DNA of 64,000 bases from Mesocentrotus franciscanus (GCA_037976565.1 CP137680.1:18164861-18228860); one strand, 5' to 3'; counted from the stretch's first letter, positions 34,141 to 47,144 are shown. Made by a program: numbers and translations. Notes: a model not told the origin generated them from the sequence alone.

Positions 34141-35870
34141 GCTATTGCTCTATCCCGGTCACACCGACGAACTCGTCACTGGACAGGGCAAGGACATTAC
34201 ATCGAAAGGCCAATAATTGGTCGGTTTCGAGCCTGTTCAGTCTTTGAGGTACTCCTCTTCCGTACATTAATTTTTGTTATATAAATAAGATAATGACAAT
34301 TCAAAGCTGCTCTCTATCTCTCTCTCTCTTCCTAAAGTGAAGTTGTAGAGGTTAATATGATTGCCATCTCCTGGACAGTATCGAAAACCATTACCTTTCC
34401 TATGTTGTGGTTTGTAGTGGTTGTCCAAGAAAGTTCCGTGCCCAAAACAAAAGATAAACGGGATCACTCCTAATTCCCTTGTTATTGTTACCTTTTCCAT
34501 CATTATACATGGGGATTACGAATTTCAAAGGATCAAGTAGAAGAAATAGGTGTGAGAAAAATATTACTTTTAAGCACAAGGGCTAAACCTCTCTGTTCCA
34601 AATATGTTCCGACAACGAAATTCTTCAGATCTTAAATACATGATCTATAGGATGTTGTACGGTCGCTATCTTTCGGACAAAGAAACGCTATTTTACTTCT
34701 GGAAATAACTTCATTTAAAGGGTATCCTTATTTTTGTTTTAATAAGGTATTATATAATGTTGGCAGTGTGCATTTGAGCAAAGTAAAACAAGGGGAGCAA
34801 TAATCGAAAACTGTGTTTCGGAAGTAAGTGGCAGTGTTGTAAATCGAAAGAAGGCGCCAATGACCCATGGCAAAACTGGACTGTCATGCTTTATCGTGGG
34901 TTAACATGGCTACTCGCGAGGATCGCTCACATGGGAGCTTGAATTCGAGAATATCAATAACAACATTAAAAAGTATCAAACACGTGAACTATTTTCTTTT
35001 TAGTGAAAGGTGGCCCAAGTGTGTCTCTTGAGGAATTCCTCGGGTTTTCATACATGTTGCTTACGAGGCGCAATTTCAATTGCGTTGTTACTAGCGCTAA
35101 TCAATTCAATGAAATAAGTAGCTTACGTCCATAATTCAGCGCTTTTACTATTCATTTTGCGATTGTACCATATTACACCTTCATGGTGCGTCAAAGACCT
35201 CGCCAGTGCTGGATCAGCCTTCCGCCAGCAAAATGACGGGTTGTTTCCAGCGGGAAAAACTACTATGGAAAATAAAACCGTCTGAACATGGCTACTAATT
35301 CAGTGTTGCTCCCATGTGCCCCACGCGTTTACACTTCATCTGGTGTTCTGTTTTTCTTTTCCTTCATCTTTTCGTTCTTTTAATATTCAAGGGAGTTTGG
35401 TTCCTTTGGCAAAGCTGGCGCCAAATGGAAGGCGGCAGCACTAATGAAAGTCACAGCTCTGCTCCTTACGGTCGAAGGCATATACTAAAGGATTCTCGCG
35501 AGAATGACTCTTAAGCCTGCCCTGGAAGATTTTCTCAACTGACCGCGGTCAATTCGAAGATAAATCGGCTGATAACCCGCGAAGGATCATTGTCCAAGTG
35601 CCACTACGATGTACATTATAGACGCCAAAGGCCCGGTCACATTATCACTGATAACAAGAATCGAAGAAAAAAAAGTTGGCTAAATATCGGTCTACGTGCA
35701 AAAGGTATATGATATCGCTTTTACAACGATGAAGTTTATGATTTACCATGTGAGTAGTCCTGGTAAGGGCTGTCGGGAAGTAAAGAGGATGAAAGAATGC
35801 AGAGAGAGAAGAGGATGTATTCTTTCTAGCTACGTTCTAAGAAGGTCTACTGAGAACCTGTTTTAGAAGG
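34141..35870. other. no gene recognised
   Basis: Mixed composition. 'CCCGGTCACA' motifs at 34155 and 35630 may be worn transposon ends. Short ORFs are unsupported. Confidence 0.3.
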
Positions 35871-36262
35871 GAGAGATTGTTCTTCTCCTTATTGTTAACG
35901 TAATGATATTAGTTTTAAATAGTATGGTTAGGTTTAGTTCTAGTTATTTAGTCTTCTGTTGTTGATGTTTATTTTTTGTCTTTGGGTTTTGGTTTTATTT
36001 TATTTTTATTTTCATATTCTTTTGGAATTTTCAACGAACGTCTTTAAATTCGCCTTAATCATTGATGGCTTATCCTTAGTTTGCTTTATATCATTATTTG
36101 GTACTATATATTGAGCTTAGCAATTATTATTTCTCTATAATTTCAATCTTTTATAATATTATTATCTTGGCCGACAGGGCCGACGTGGAAAGCAGTTTTG
36201 TAACTGACAATGCTACCCTGTAAAAAATAAATCTACAAATAAATTAATAAATGAATAAAAAA
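35870..36262 (+). mobile_element. probable LINE 3' end
   Basis: A T-rich stretch ends in 'TTGGCCGACAGGGCCGACG', 'TGCTACCCTGTAAAAAATAA' and an A-rich AAATAAAT-type tail (36220-36258). This layout resembles the 3' untranslated end and microsatellite tail of non-LTR retrotransposons. No reverse transcriptase remains, so it would be a 5'-truncated copy. Confidence 0.45.
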
Positions 36263-36576
36263 GGACTCGTAAACTGCCGTATGATAAGAGAGCAAGGCTT
36301 TCAAGATTGTAAAATATCTCGACACTTCAAACAGGTTGACTGTTCGTCGTCAGGATGAGTGAGCTACGTGTTGGTGTTGCGCAATGGGCCTTCAGCACCA
36401 ATTTTCCCACAGTCGTATAGATAGGCCTAAATAGTTATCATTGTTGGTGAGATGTGACCGACCCTTTACTTTGACGCTAATGCGTTTCCATTTGATGAAT
36501 GTAATTCCTGAGTAGCTAAAAAGATGTAGTGTCGATTATTTTTGTTATGCGTAACATGTAGTCATGAGTCAACATA

Positions 36577-37069
36577 TTAAAGACCCCGTCGGAAGTGAAA
36601 AATGAAATAGACGAATTATATATCAAAGGAAAGCGTACAAGCCAGAGATTACAATAATTCCAATTATATGCTACTTTAGTGCCTGTGAGACGAGTAACAG
36701 CTCTCTGAAAACTGGAAATCTAAAGCTTTGACAATCGGAAGTTGTTGACCTAAAACTAGCTATCGAATTGATGACATCATCGTAAGTGGAGTACGCATAT
36801 TCACAAAGATTTTGCATTAATTAAGCACGGCTCGTCGCCTCAGCTATATAGGCGAGCCGATCTGGTGCACATATTATGTCGTCACTGTAACTGCGGCAAA
36901 TTTGACCCCTGTTGACCTGTAATTTGGAGAGGTGCGAAAAATAAGGTTTTAATTCGCTTTTGTGCAATACTGAAAGGGAATATATTTTGAATTCCTTTAT
37001 ACTTGTATCCTATGATCATTCAGCTTTTCATTGATAAAAATTTGTATTTTCATCGGATAGGATCTTTAA
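36577..37069 (-). mobile_element. TTAA MITE family D, copy D2
   Basis: Full-length reverse copy of D1 (493 bp), from TTAAAGACCCCGTCGGAAGT to CATCGGATAGGATCTTTAA. The internal hairpin GGCTCGTCGCCTCAGC / GCTATATAGGCGAGCC is conserved. Confidence 0.88.
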
Positions 37070-37492
37070 CTTTGTATTTACCGCATTTGCCGATCGACAC
37101 ACTCCCTGGTGCGCCACATTTCGCCGATTCGGATAATCTTGAAGGGGGAATCAAACGGAGAAATTTCAAAATTAAACATAATGATTACCATCAAAATGGA
37201 TATGAAACATACAATTTGAAGAGAATCAAGGTAACAATGTTTGGTTAGCATGGAAATCAACTCTAAGTCAATTTTCGGGTGAGGCTAATTTTATGAGAGT
37301 GCGTCAACTAGTTTACTCACAAATCTATTTTGATTAACTAAATGTAATGAGGAATTTCGGGATTGGAGTTAGCTATATCATTTTACAGATGTAATGTTAT
37401 TGATTAATATTAACGCTGGTATCTTATTATACTATACAGACATTTACAAATTAAAAGGGATGAACGTAGATTCTGGTAATTGATCTGGGGAG

Positions 37493-37786
37493 CAGGGGAG
37501 TGTTTCACAAAGACTAAGATCGACTTTAAGTTGGACTTAACTATGGCAGGCCGTTCATGTCATTGTTTGCTCTCACCATATACTGGCATTGGTCTCTAAA
37601 GGGACGTACAAATCATGGTCACATATCTACAGAATTTACCTTTTTTGATAGTTCATTATTGAAGGAAAACATATTATCTAAAGTTCATAATTAAGAGACC
37701 AATGGTGAGAGCAACCAGTGGCATGATTGGCCTGCCATAGTTAAGTCGAACTTAAAGTCGATCTTAGTCTTTGTGAAACACCCCCA
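37493..37786. mobile_element. foldback element family F, copy F2
   Basis: 294 bp with ~85 bp inverted ends: CAGGGGAGTGTTTCACAAAG and the complement of CTTTGTGAAACACCCCCAG. Arms continue through GATCGACTTTAAGTT and CTATGGCAGGCC. It is shorter than F1 because of a reduced middle. Confidence 0.88.
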
Positions 37787-40700
37787 GTTTTTAATAAGTG
37801 TGAATGCCTTGGTACAAGTTGAATGTGGGGCAGTGCAGGGTCTGAAATCGCCACAATCGATAAAGGTTTACGCTGTTGATAGCATGGATAGCTATCGTCA
37901 AGAACCTCAATAGGCTGATGTCTCATATCTGGTATCTGTAGCCTTACATTATCAAAAGAGTGCCCTTTATCCTTACATCAGATATATACTGTGTTCCCAT
38001 TTTTGATATATCATAAGGTGTAGCATACACGTTAGATGAACCGTAAGAACATACCTATTCAAACACAGGTCTATAATGATAGTATCATTCATTTTGAGTA
38101 GCGCTGTATGACACGAACTCATCAAATAAAGGTCCATTTTTTCACACCTGTCTTGCGACGCTACCTAAAATATGAACAATTTCCGTTATGGTGCCAAATT
38201 TAATGAAACCAATGTTTGTTCATGTCACTTACGTCCGTCACTAATAGATGAAGCGTGCTTTAAAGTACTTCTTACGTTATGAATCCATAGTGTTTGTATC
38301 ATCTGCATGCGAAATGTCAGGATTGGAAGCAAACAAGTGGGCAAGTGTAGTGGTTAAAAATAAAAGACATCATCTTCGTGCCTTTTCAGGAGAGTTGTTT
38401 TTGTCACATCATTATCTGGCATACGGTTGTCGTATAACTTTGAAAATGTCCCATTTAGGAGGCAAAGACTTCATGGCATATTCGTAGGAGAGAAGGGCAA
38501 AGAGGAATGGAGGATATTTTTTAGGATTTCCTAAACAAACAACGAAAGAAATATAGAAAAATGGTGCCTTAAACATGTAAAATGAGAGCAGAGATTTACT
38601 AGACAGCTTGAAAATGAATAGCAAACGGTCTTCTTATTTTAGCATGCTTCATAATCTTTGAGCTCCTGACTGAACAGCTCCTTGCTCAGATCTACCACCG
38701 CAGTTGAAAAGTTAAAGGGATCTTCTTAGAAAGTATCTCTTTCAAATCTAATTTGACCGGTTCCCTTTGCCAATGAAGTGACGCCATGAGGTAACAGCGC
38801 GTTCTAATATACTCATGGTCAGCCTGCTGTGCACTATGGGTACTCGTACTGTCCGAGATATAAGAGAGACCCTGTTTTCTTTCCTTTGCGAAAGCCGACG
38901 TGAACCTTTATTGAGACCTTACAGTGTATTAATAGCTCCTGCGATGTCAAGATAGAAAGAAAGAAAGAAATATAATTTGATGAATAGAGAGTTGGAGAGC
39001 GAGGAAATTTGTATTATCTATTTTGAAAAAAAATCAATAAAGGAATCATGCACACTTTCAGAAAATGTGCGGCAGGGAAATATGCGTGAAGTTCCGCAAG
39101 GATCGCACCACGGTCCTTATCTTTGAATATCGTACATATATAAATGACAAACGCAACGTCCTTACTGACAACATAAAAGTACTGAAATTCTGTGACAGTT
39201 CTATTTAAAACTCCTTTGGCTTTTGACATTTCAATTTGTGAAGGAATTAAATCATATTTGCCCTAGGTTTACGTTATAGGTGACAGAAAGCTGAATATAC
39301 CTACACGACTTTTATTTCCAAGCGACTGGAAACCAGTGTCATCACGTTTATCGACAGCCATCATGTGAAACGAGTATTATCTAAAGTAAATAAGGGAAGG
39401 GAATATTTATTGGAAATTGATATCAACTCCAATGGTTTTCTCATGAAAATCATGCATACATTGTACGTGAGATCAAAGGCAAGAACGCTGTCATGTCCAT
39501 CTTGACATTTAGACTATTCTATTATCATAAATAAATTATTCATGAGCCCTTCTCTCAAGCCTTTTCTTCCGGTAATATTCAAGACTCAAATCATTTTTTT
39601 TTCAAGTCGTCTTCCGCTCAGCAAGCATCACTAACGCAAAATCAATATAAAAACACCTGTTTTTTTGTTTGATGCACAAATAGCATAAAAATAGACTACC
39701 CAACATCCTGCTCGTATGGCCATTTATGTCATCTTTCTTGACCGTGTTACCATAAATAAATCGAATCGCTTTCTCAGGTCTTGATTTCCTATTATGTTGG
39801 TCCTCAATTCTAAGGGCAAACATCGTCAGATGATTTCCTCTGTTTCATTACTTACGCATAGAGTTAGCTGTTTCATTTATATCTTGATTTTATTTATTTC
39901 TTTCATCTTTAAACAAACCCTTTTTCCTCTCTTTTATATCTTGAAAACACTTACCAATTTATGATTGGTAGGCGACCAATTTTGAAATAGACTATTTCGG
40001 AGAGGAAGATACGTTAGTTTGCACTGCAATCTTACAACACGGTTGTAAAGACTTTCCTTTTATCAACTCTTGATCGGATTACGCAGTACGTCATTGCATA
40101 TACGCACATTTCAAAAGGGAATGGACAAAGCTATTGGAATTGATTATATTGATTTCTCGAAAGTCGTTGCGATTGTGTTACAACAGACAAAAAAGATATC
40201 TAAGGGGCGGTGAATATTGGATATATTCAATAAAGTTAGCTTTATAGAGAGAACATCAATGAACAGCTTGCTCGCAAGGCGTCCTTCCGATGACAACGCC
40301 AATGATAACGTCAATTATAAGCATAGTGTAGAAAACGCATGTGCCAGCAATTCACGGGAATGTTTACACCGTTCATTTTGCATTCATTATGAGTACGATT
40401 TCATTCTCATATTGCGCGTCAAAAACCGCACCAGTCGCTGACGCAGTACTCCGTCAGGCAAATGACGCCTCGTATGCGACGGGCATAAGTATGATTAAGT
40501 ATGGAATAGGCGTTAAGGCAATGGTCACAACTCTGTAGGGAGACAGCACGGCGGACTCTCATCAAGACCATATTACCACCTTTTGAGCAACATCTCACCG
40601 CAGAATATATAAGAATGCGACGCCTTCCGCAAAAAACAAATTATGTAACGAAATGGCCCAATATATGTCTTTGAGTGTTTCTCAATTTGGGAATACAAAG

Positions 40701-40906
40701 TTGTATATGAACTACACTACCTTTAATACAAAAGGATATGATATCGGAAGGCAGGAAACTAATTCGAACTGAATAGTGACTGTCAGTCAAAAGCAAATTA
40801 TCAAGAGGATTCTCCCGCTTCGCTTGCTCGCGGATAGGCTGTCAGTTTAACACTTCAATCAAGGAAGGATGTGGTACAGATAATTATGACACTTTGGGAT
40901 TATGTT
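37787..40906. other. no gene recognised
   Basis: About 3.1 kb without an identifiable element. 40425-40500 is rich in TGACGC/GCGTCA motifs and resembles 50660-50760. 'CGCTTCGCTTGCTCGCG' lies at ~40818. Confidence 0.35.
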
Positions 40907-41005
40907 TCCTCATCCTCCTCCCCCTCCTCCTCCTCCTTATCCTTATTCTTGTTCTACTCCTTCTTCTTCTCCTTCTTCTTGTTCATCTTGTTCTTCTTCT
41001 TCTTG
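40907..41005. repeat. (CCT/CTT)n trinucleotide tract
   Basis: Interrupted CTC and CTT triplets over ~100 bp. The Pro/Ser-rich ORF read through it is a by-product of the repeat. Confidence 0.85.
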
Positions 41006-41259
41006 TCAAGCCCTAACATCGTTTCTCGATGGTAACCCAATTTTGCGTTACCACCTTTCCTGTTTTGACAAGCTCCCACCAAGGAGAGGAAGAAATACAG
41101 AGTTGATAAAAAACGAATATGATGAAGAGAAAATGGTAGCAAAGAGACAAAAGTCATGTAAAGTGGGATTATGCGACACCCAGATGATGTATGGTAACCA
41201 TGGCAATGAATTCATACAGCCTTTGGGTTGATAACTTCAACAAACACAAACCAAGACTA

Positions 41260-41480
41260 ACTGGCTAAGTCAATAAACGGTGAATTTCCCACGCCGCCGA
41301 CCTTACGCTGCTCCCATTTAACCCTTACAATCGCCGAGGGCCAATCGGAAATTACATTGTTTAAAGTCACGCGGGAGCAGCGTGACGTCATAAGGAAGAA
41401 GGTATTGTAGCGGGAAAGCGATAGCGGGGTTCAGTACAAAGCGCGGCATTATTGCTCGGCGGATGGGAATTGAACAATAT
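41260..41480. promoter_or_regulatory. promoter-like CpG-bearing patch with CRE and CCAAT
   Basis: A GC-richer island in AT-rich flanks. It holds GGCCAAT (41339-41345), a perfect palindromic CRE TGACGTCA (41383-41390) and an exact 11 bp inverted repeat ACGCTGCTCCC (41305-41315) / GGGAGCAGCGT (41373-41383). No downstream gene is visible on either side, so it could be an enhancer, a promoter of an exon outside the window or a transposon end. Confidence 0.3.
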
Positions 41481-41566
41481 GTCTCCACGATTGTCCAACT
41501 TGTAAGTTTCCATTTGTATCAGCAATACAAGTTGTCCGACATACTATCACTTCTCTACTTAATTTA

Positions 41567-41602
41567 GACTGGAGACTGGAGACCGGAGACTGGAGACTGG
41601 AG
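41567..41602 (+). repeat. 7 bp tandem repeat (GAGACTG)n
   Basis: About five units of GGAGACT with one C-for-T change in the third. Confidence 0.9.
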
Positions 41603-41977
41603 TGGAGAGTTGTACTGAGTGATGTTTATATTTCCTTACTCTCTTAACTTACTTTCGACCCTACACCCACCTTCAAACAAATACAGAGCTTATGATTTCT
41701 ACAAGATTTTTAACAAAGCTTTTTTTCTCTGTACATGTTCTGGATTGTTAATGACTATAACAAGAAATTGATACTTCTTTTTTTCTGTTGGTGATGAGTA
41801 TTTATCTGTTTTGTACTACTTTCAATTCTTTTATTGGGAAATTGTGATGAAAAATTGTAAGGACATCGTATCGCACTACAACCAATAAATCCAGCTTGAC
41901 TTGTAGAAATGCCAGCCACTGTTGCTCTGTGGTATTTGATTGAAAATACTCCCATCGATTTTCTCCAACACAGGAGT

Positions 41978-42364
41978 CTTTAAAGGGATTTGGTAACTTT
42001 GTCTCCGATTCTGAAACAAAATCCTGTATTTAGCTCATGCTGCAATCATAATTATAAACCTTTAGGTCAGTCAGGAATCCCATGATGTTTACAAGCCGAT
42101 CGCCTGTCTGATTATCAAGATATTTATGATCGGAAATCGCAATTTAAAAATTCGTTTTCCTAACGGTTTTGATAACACTACAGTCTATTGGGGAAAATGA
42201 GTATGGTGAAACAGTTCACTCAAAGATTTTTACTTTTGGAGGCACTTCATGATCATTTTAAAGCGCAATTTGTTTAGGGCTTCAATATTACACCATATCA
42301 CAGACACTAATAACACGTAGGGCCATGTATCTCAGATTTAACATTGTTAAACGGTGCCTTTAAA
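41978..42364 (-). mobile_element. TTAA MITE family A, copy A3
   Basis: Full reverse copy: CTTTAAAGGGATTTGGTAAC to AACATTGTTAAACGGTGCCT then TTAAA. Family E copy E2 lies 80 bp further on. Confidence 0.9.
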
Positions 42365-42444
42365 AGTGGGGATACACATTTGAAAATATTCAACTCAACA
42401 GTAATACATGTACATGCATCAATCTTTATTGATTGTCTGCTAGA

Positions 42445-42833
42445 AAGATAAAGACCAGTTCTGGTCATGCGATTGCATTGTGGAATCGATCAGAAAAGGT
42501 TGATCATCTAGCATATAAGTATTGGTGTGTACTGCAAGGTTCTGGAATCATCAAAATGATAAGAAATTTGGCCCAGTCTTGGTAAAGTTACAAGCACTGT
42601 ACACAGAAAGATGTATATGGGACCAAGCGACCACGTGCTCGATATCTATTTGGTCCCAATAGATATAATAATTTACCAAATATATCAATTAGTAGGCGGT
42701 TTCCCGACTTTCCCGGCAAAATTTGTATCATCACGTATTAGTCAAAACATATTCTTTCACATGATTGGTAATGAGAGCTTCCATTTCATTTTTTTGAGAG
42801 AGGGCGTTTCCAAAACTGGTCTTTACCTTTAAG
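42445..42833 (+). mobile_element. TTAA MITE family E, copy E2
   Basis: GATAAAGACCAGTTCTGG at the left and CCAAAACTGGTCTTTACCTT then TAAG at the right are complementary ends. The interior matches E1 closely. The leftmost TTAA is degraded to AGATAA. Confidence 0.88.
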
Positions 42834-44380
42834 AATACGTTTTTCTCACGATGTTGCATAGTATCATTAAACTATTATTGTTTATTCATGTTGAATCGCG
42901 TTCCAAGAGCAACATTATCCCTCCCAAATATGTTACATGACAGGATAAACTCAGCTATCCCTAATTAAATCAAAAGGCTTTTATTATCTCATGCAAACAC
43001 AACTTGCAGCTATAACCACTGCAGCTCCGTCATGAAATCCCAACATAGCTTGAATTGTAAATAGTAGCCTCCTACACTGTGTTGAAAACGACGAATTGAA
43101 AGTCAACATTATCTTATTGCTGGAGGACTGATCTCATTACGTTGCACAACATCATTACCCTAATCAATCAATTGTTTAATGAAGCATACATCACTCTGCA
43201 TCTGCTTACGATACTAAAGTACGGTCACACAACGTTTTTTCCCCGATTCCTTTATAGGCAACTTCTCTTTCGCTGACAAAGCGCCTTCATTCTTCTTGAT
43301 AATTGTATTATGCGCTAAACAAGAGTGTTTTTGTTAAATCATTATTATCATTATTAATATAATTATTTTTCATTATTATTATTAGAAGTAGTAGTAGTAT
43401 CATTATTATTGTTATTATCATCATTATTATCATTCTTACTATTATAATTGTTGAAACTATTATCATTATCCATGAATAAATTTCAAGTGTAAATCTAATT
43501 TAACTTAACCTTAATTAAATGGGTAAAATGTATGGCAGATGTTTCATAAACTCATGTTTCATCAAGGACACTTTCTTCCCTTTCCCGTCACTATGTTTGT
43601 GCTGTCGTTATGACTCATATAACGAGAAGATCACTTTCATCTGCTACTTACTAGTAGCGTAAGTTTGAGAGTAGTTGGAAATTTCATAATACGTTTTTTC
43701 CACGATAATTGTCATCCTAATTGTAATTGTCTCCTCACAAGGGCATCGGGTTCTTGAGATTGTTATTCCAATTTCTTGGTTGTTTTCTACCCAAGAATAT
43801 CCATGTAGATCAATTGAAAAGGCTGTTCATGGTCATAAAGAAACTCAAAGTTGCATAACATGCTAAATGATCTCATAAGGTAGAGGTATTTTATTCCTTT
43901 ACTATCTATGCAATAGCTATCTTAATGTCATACAGCGTCTTTACGGACCATTAGATGCTTATCGCAATTTTGATCTCCTATGTCTGAATTTGAACAGCAG
44001 CTTTTTATGAGGTACTTGTTATTCTATGAAATAATCAAAGTGTGCTAGCACGGGCGCCATGTTATTGCCTGATAATTGATAGAAGAAATATTTTTTTTTC
44101 AGACTGACTGTAGGTCATTGGCATTAAATTATCTTTTTGAGGTATAGTCGATTAATTGTGATTGTTTCCATTCTTTTAGTGGACCCCTCTCTATCTTTAT
44201 CTATCATCCCCCTCTCTCTCTCTCTGTTTCTCTTAGTCTCTCATTTTCCCACTTCTCTCACACACACTCTTTCTCTCCATGGCATGCATGTTTTGTCATA
44301 ATGATCTACATATTTTAATGTTTCACATCTCTCTTACCGTAGTAGGTTCATACTCTTACTCTCTCACTCATTCCCATCTT
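42834..44380. other. no gene recognised; (ATT)n-rich tract 43336-43470
   Basis: AT-rich DNA with an ATT/ATC triplet-rich stretch and a CT-rich stretch at 44170-44280. Confidence 0.4.
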
Positions 44381-44436
44381 ACTATCTCTCTCTCTCTCTC
44401 TCTGTCTCTCTGCCTGTCTCTCTCTCTCTCTATTTA
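44381..44436. repeat. (TC)n microsatellite
   Basis: Interrupted CT dinucleotides over ~55 bp. Confidence 0.9.
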
Positions 44437-44839
44437 GGAATTAGTTTAGCGTCGTCGAAGAATGTGTCGTAGAACTATTGTAACGTGTGCAATCTTTAAA
44501 GGTATTTTTCCTCTCGAATCATTATTCCCCTGGACTATATATCCTTTTTAAACCGTGCATGTTAGTTCGATGTACTTACCTTGTTTCTCATACTTTGTGT
44601 CGTTATTCTCATGTATGTCGCAATCTTCCTTACGTTTCGGCAGTTCGCTACTACATGGTAGGCAACGTCGAATATATGGAAGAGAAAACAACAGATTTGA
44701 AAAACAGCTTGAGGAGAGTGAGCCCATTAAAGGCAAGGTGATGAGAAATAGTGTAAATGTGCATCAGGCTTTTTAGACAATCATATCCATAAAAGGGCGA
44801 TTTGAACAAAAAAAGGAAAGAGGAAAAAAAATCGTAAGC

Positions 44840-44948
44840 CCCCCCCCCCAACAAAAAAAGATTTAAAGAGAGTGAGAGAGTAGGAGGAGATAGAGATAGA
44901 TAGAGAGAGAGAGAGAGAGAAGAGAAACAAACAGAGAGAGAGAGAGAT
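44840..44948. repeat. homopolymer C run followed by (GA)n
   Basis: A C-homopolymer near 44839 precedes interrupted GA/GATA repeats to 44948. Confidence 0.85.
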
Positions 44949-44949
44949 G

Positions 44950-46384
44950 GGATAGGTGACTTGGATCATTCTTTTCCCCTTCTCCTTCTACTCTCCCTAG
45001 TAGTATCCCTATCTTGTAAGTAACCATTAGCATTAGCGAAGTTCTCCATCTTCCGCTCGTCTTTTAAAAAACAAGACAATTAGTTTCGATCCTCGTCTCA
45101 TCAATTTTCATAATTTCACGCGTTTGTTTACTATATCAATAATGTGTTATACACAGGTCATTTGAGGCAGAGTACGATCTTATCAGGACCTTTAGGGGAA
45201 ATAATGCTGATACCGAGACCCGCGATGTTATGTCTTAATATAAAAAGCACAATGTTTCCTCGTTAAAGGCTACCTGATGAAGCCATCTTCTGCTATTCCA
45301 AGGCGCAGACCAACGACCCAGTTTGAATGAAGACGACGCGCCCTTTTTAAAGGGCATTCACACAAGACAGATGTTATACGAAAATCATATAAATAAACGT
45401 GGTACAGATGATCATCGTATAGGGTATGGGGCGTTCATCCGGGTTGAGAATACACATGCAAATGGATGTTGTGTAAAGAAATCACAATTTATTGAAATCA
45501 GCTGAAGCAATGTTTAGTATCAGCCTACGTCACGGGCATTGCTCGGACGTGCAGCATTTATCGTTGGCCGATGATATCAGTATTTGCTCATCATAAACCC
45601 ACAAAGTTTAATGTACAGTTTCATTCAATGCTTCATGTTCACACTAGCAGATGGCCCTGAGTCTTTATTCACCTTTAGTTCAAAAAGATGTTGCAACCTC
45701 CATTTCACTGTACGACGTACGTTTCGTTATACGTCGTTTAGACTAGGAAAAAATAGTACCTATCGTATAGGTCTACGATTCTCTTCGAACTGTTCGATGA
45801 ATACCACTGCTTGTCTGAATGGAGGTTAGGCTCCATCTCTATATTGATCCTATCCAATTTGTTTTCTATGAAACATATTCCATTCACGATCTTGAAGGTA
45901 GAACCTTCTTCATTTTTGGATCTCGAGATCGATAATATACAACGCAATTATGGAATGGATGAATGGAAGTACCTTAAAGGGAAGGTTCAATTTCGCATTG
46001 ACTATATGATGTTATTATATTAATTCATATTTCTTTATTTATATATCTATTAATCTGCATGTATGTGTTTGCCTTTTATTAATTTTCTATTTAATATATA
46101 CCTATTGATTTTCATTTTTTTCTATTTCTTTAAAAGTATTAGTCTTAAGATAATATTTATTATTGTTTTTGTTCTAAGTAATATTGAAATCAAAATTACT
46201 ATTATTATTATCATGATAAATATTATTATTTTTCTTTTTATTATTTTCAATATTATCATTATGATTATTATCATCATTATTATTAATAGTAGTACTAGCA
46301 GGACCCGTGGAAAATCCACGGGATTCTAGGGAGGGTGGGGGTTGAAAATAGATATGTGCTAACGATTATTATTATCATTATTAT

Positions 46385-46415
<31 letters not shown>

Positions 46416-46807
46416 TAATATTTTTAAAGATAATTTCTTTTTATCATTTTATAATTTTTCTTCTTCTTTTCATTAATATTGTACTCGTTAGAATATCAAC
46501 CTTTTGTTTGCTGTCCCATGTATCATTTTGAATTTTTTTTAATAAATATGTATCATGTAATAAAACTTGAAAATTGGAAGAAAACAGTGAAGTCAATAAT
46601 TTGTAATTAAAATTGATGCATATATTTTAGTCTAATACTTTATTTTTACTTTCGTTAATTACGATTATTGTCGTCACTTAAATTCGTTCCTACTTTTTCA
46701 CTATCCCTTTCCGGATCCTCACTCTCGTTATCTATACGAATATTGTTGTCATGCATGCACTGAAAATAATATACAAATATACAAATATAAAATGACACTC
46801 GAGGATC
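44950..46807. other. no gene recognised; AT microsatellites
   Basis: Contains ATT-rich DNA at 46130-46300 and (TA)n at ~46386-46406. A short perfect hairpin CCCGTGGA-AAA-TCCACGGG lies at ~46304-46322. TTAAAGGGAAGGTTCAA at ~45974 resembles a TTAA-element terminus, but no partner end was found. Confidence 0.4.
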
Positions 46808-46922
46808 TAGCTAAAACTATTCGCATCGAAGGAACATCAAATCGTATTATATTCTCCCGAGGGCCATCGCGGCCCGAGGGAGAACAGTACTATTGATGTT
46901 CCTGAGTGCGAATAGTTTTAGC
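46808..46922. repeat. ~115 bp palindrome abutting G2
   Basis: GCTAAAACTATTCGCA...GGAACATCAA pairs with TTGATGTTCC...TGCGAATAGTTTTAGC. The apex is CTCCCGAGGGCC...GGCCCGAGGGAG. It overlaps the start of repeat G2. Confidence 0.8.
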
Positions 46923-46970
46923 TTGTTCCGAGAATGAGTCATTGTATATTTGTTTTATATCCCTTCCACC
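46895..46970 (+). repeat. repeat family G, copy G2, left part
   Basis: 'GATGTTCCTGAGTGCGAATA', 'GTTTTA' and 'ATTGTATATTTGTT' match G1 from 18037. It ends in CTTCCACC, where a hAT-like element is inserted. Confidence 0.8.
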
Positions 46971-47144
46971 CAGGCGCGGATCCAGGATTCCTTAGGGGCC
47001 CAAATTTGAAGTTATGCGAGCCAAATATTGGTACGTAATGAGCAAAACGGTTTTTTTTTTTGTTTTGGGAGGCCGGGGCAGACAAAACATCCGCATCACC
47101 CTCTCTTACATGCAAGCCCCGCTCAACGTTTTCATAGTGATTCG

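Noticed and set aside
40902..41231. 109-residue ORF starting with a proline run
   Set aside because: Its first half is a CCT/CTT triplet tract; the rest has no motif and no support.
46304..46322. Perfect CCCGTGGA/TCCACGGG hairpin resembling a bacterial terminator
   Set aside because: The context is eukaryotic AT-microsatellite DNA with no gene upstream; the stem is short enough to be chance.
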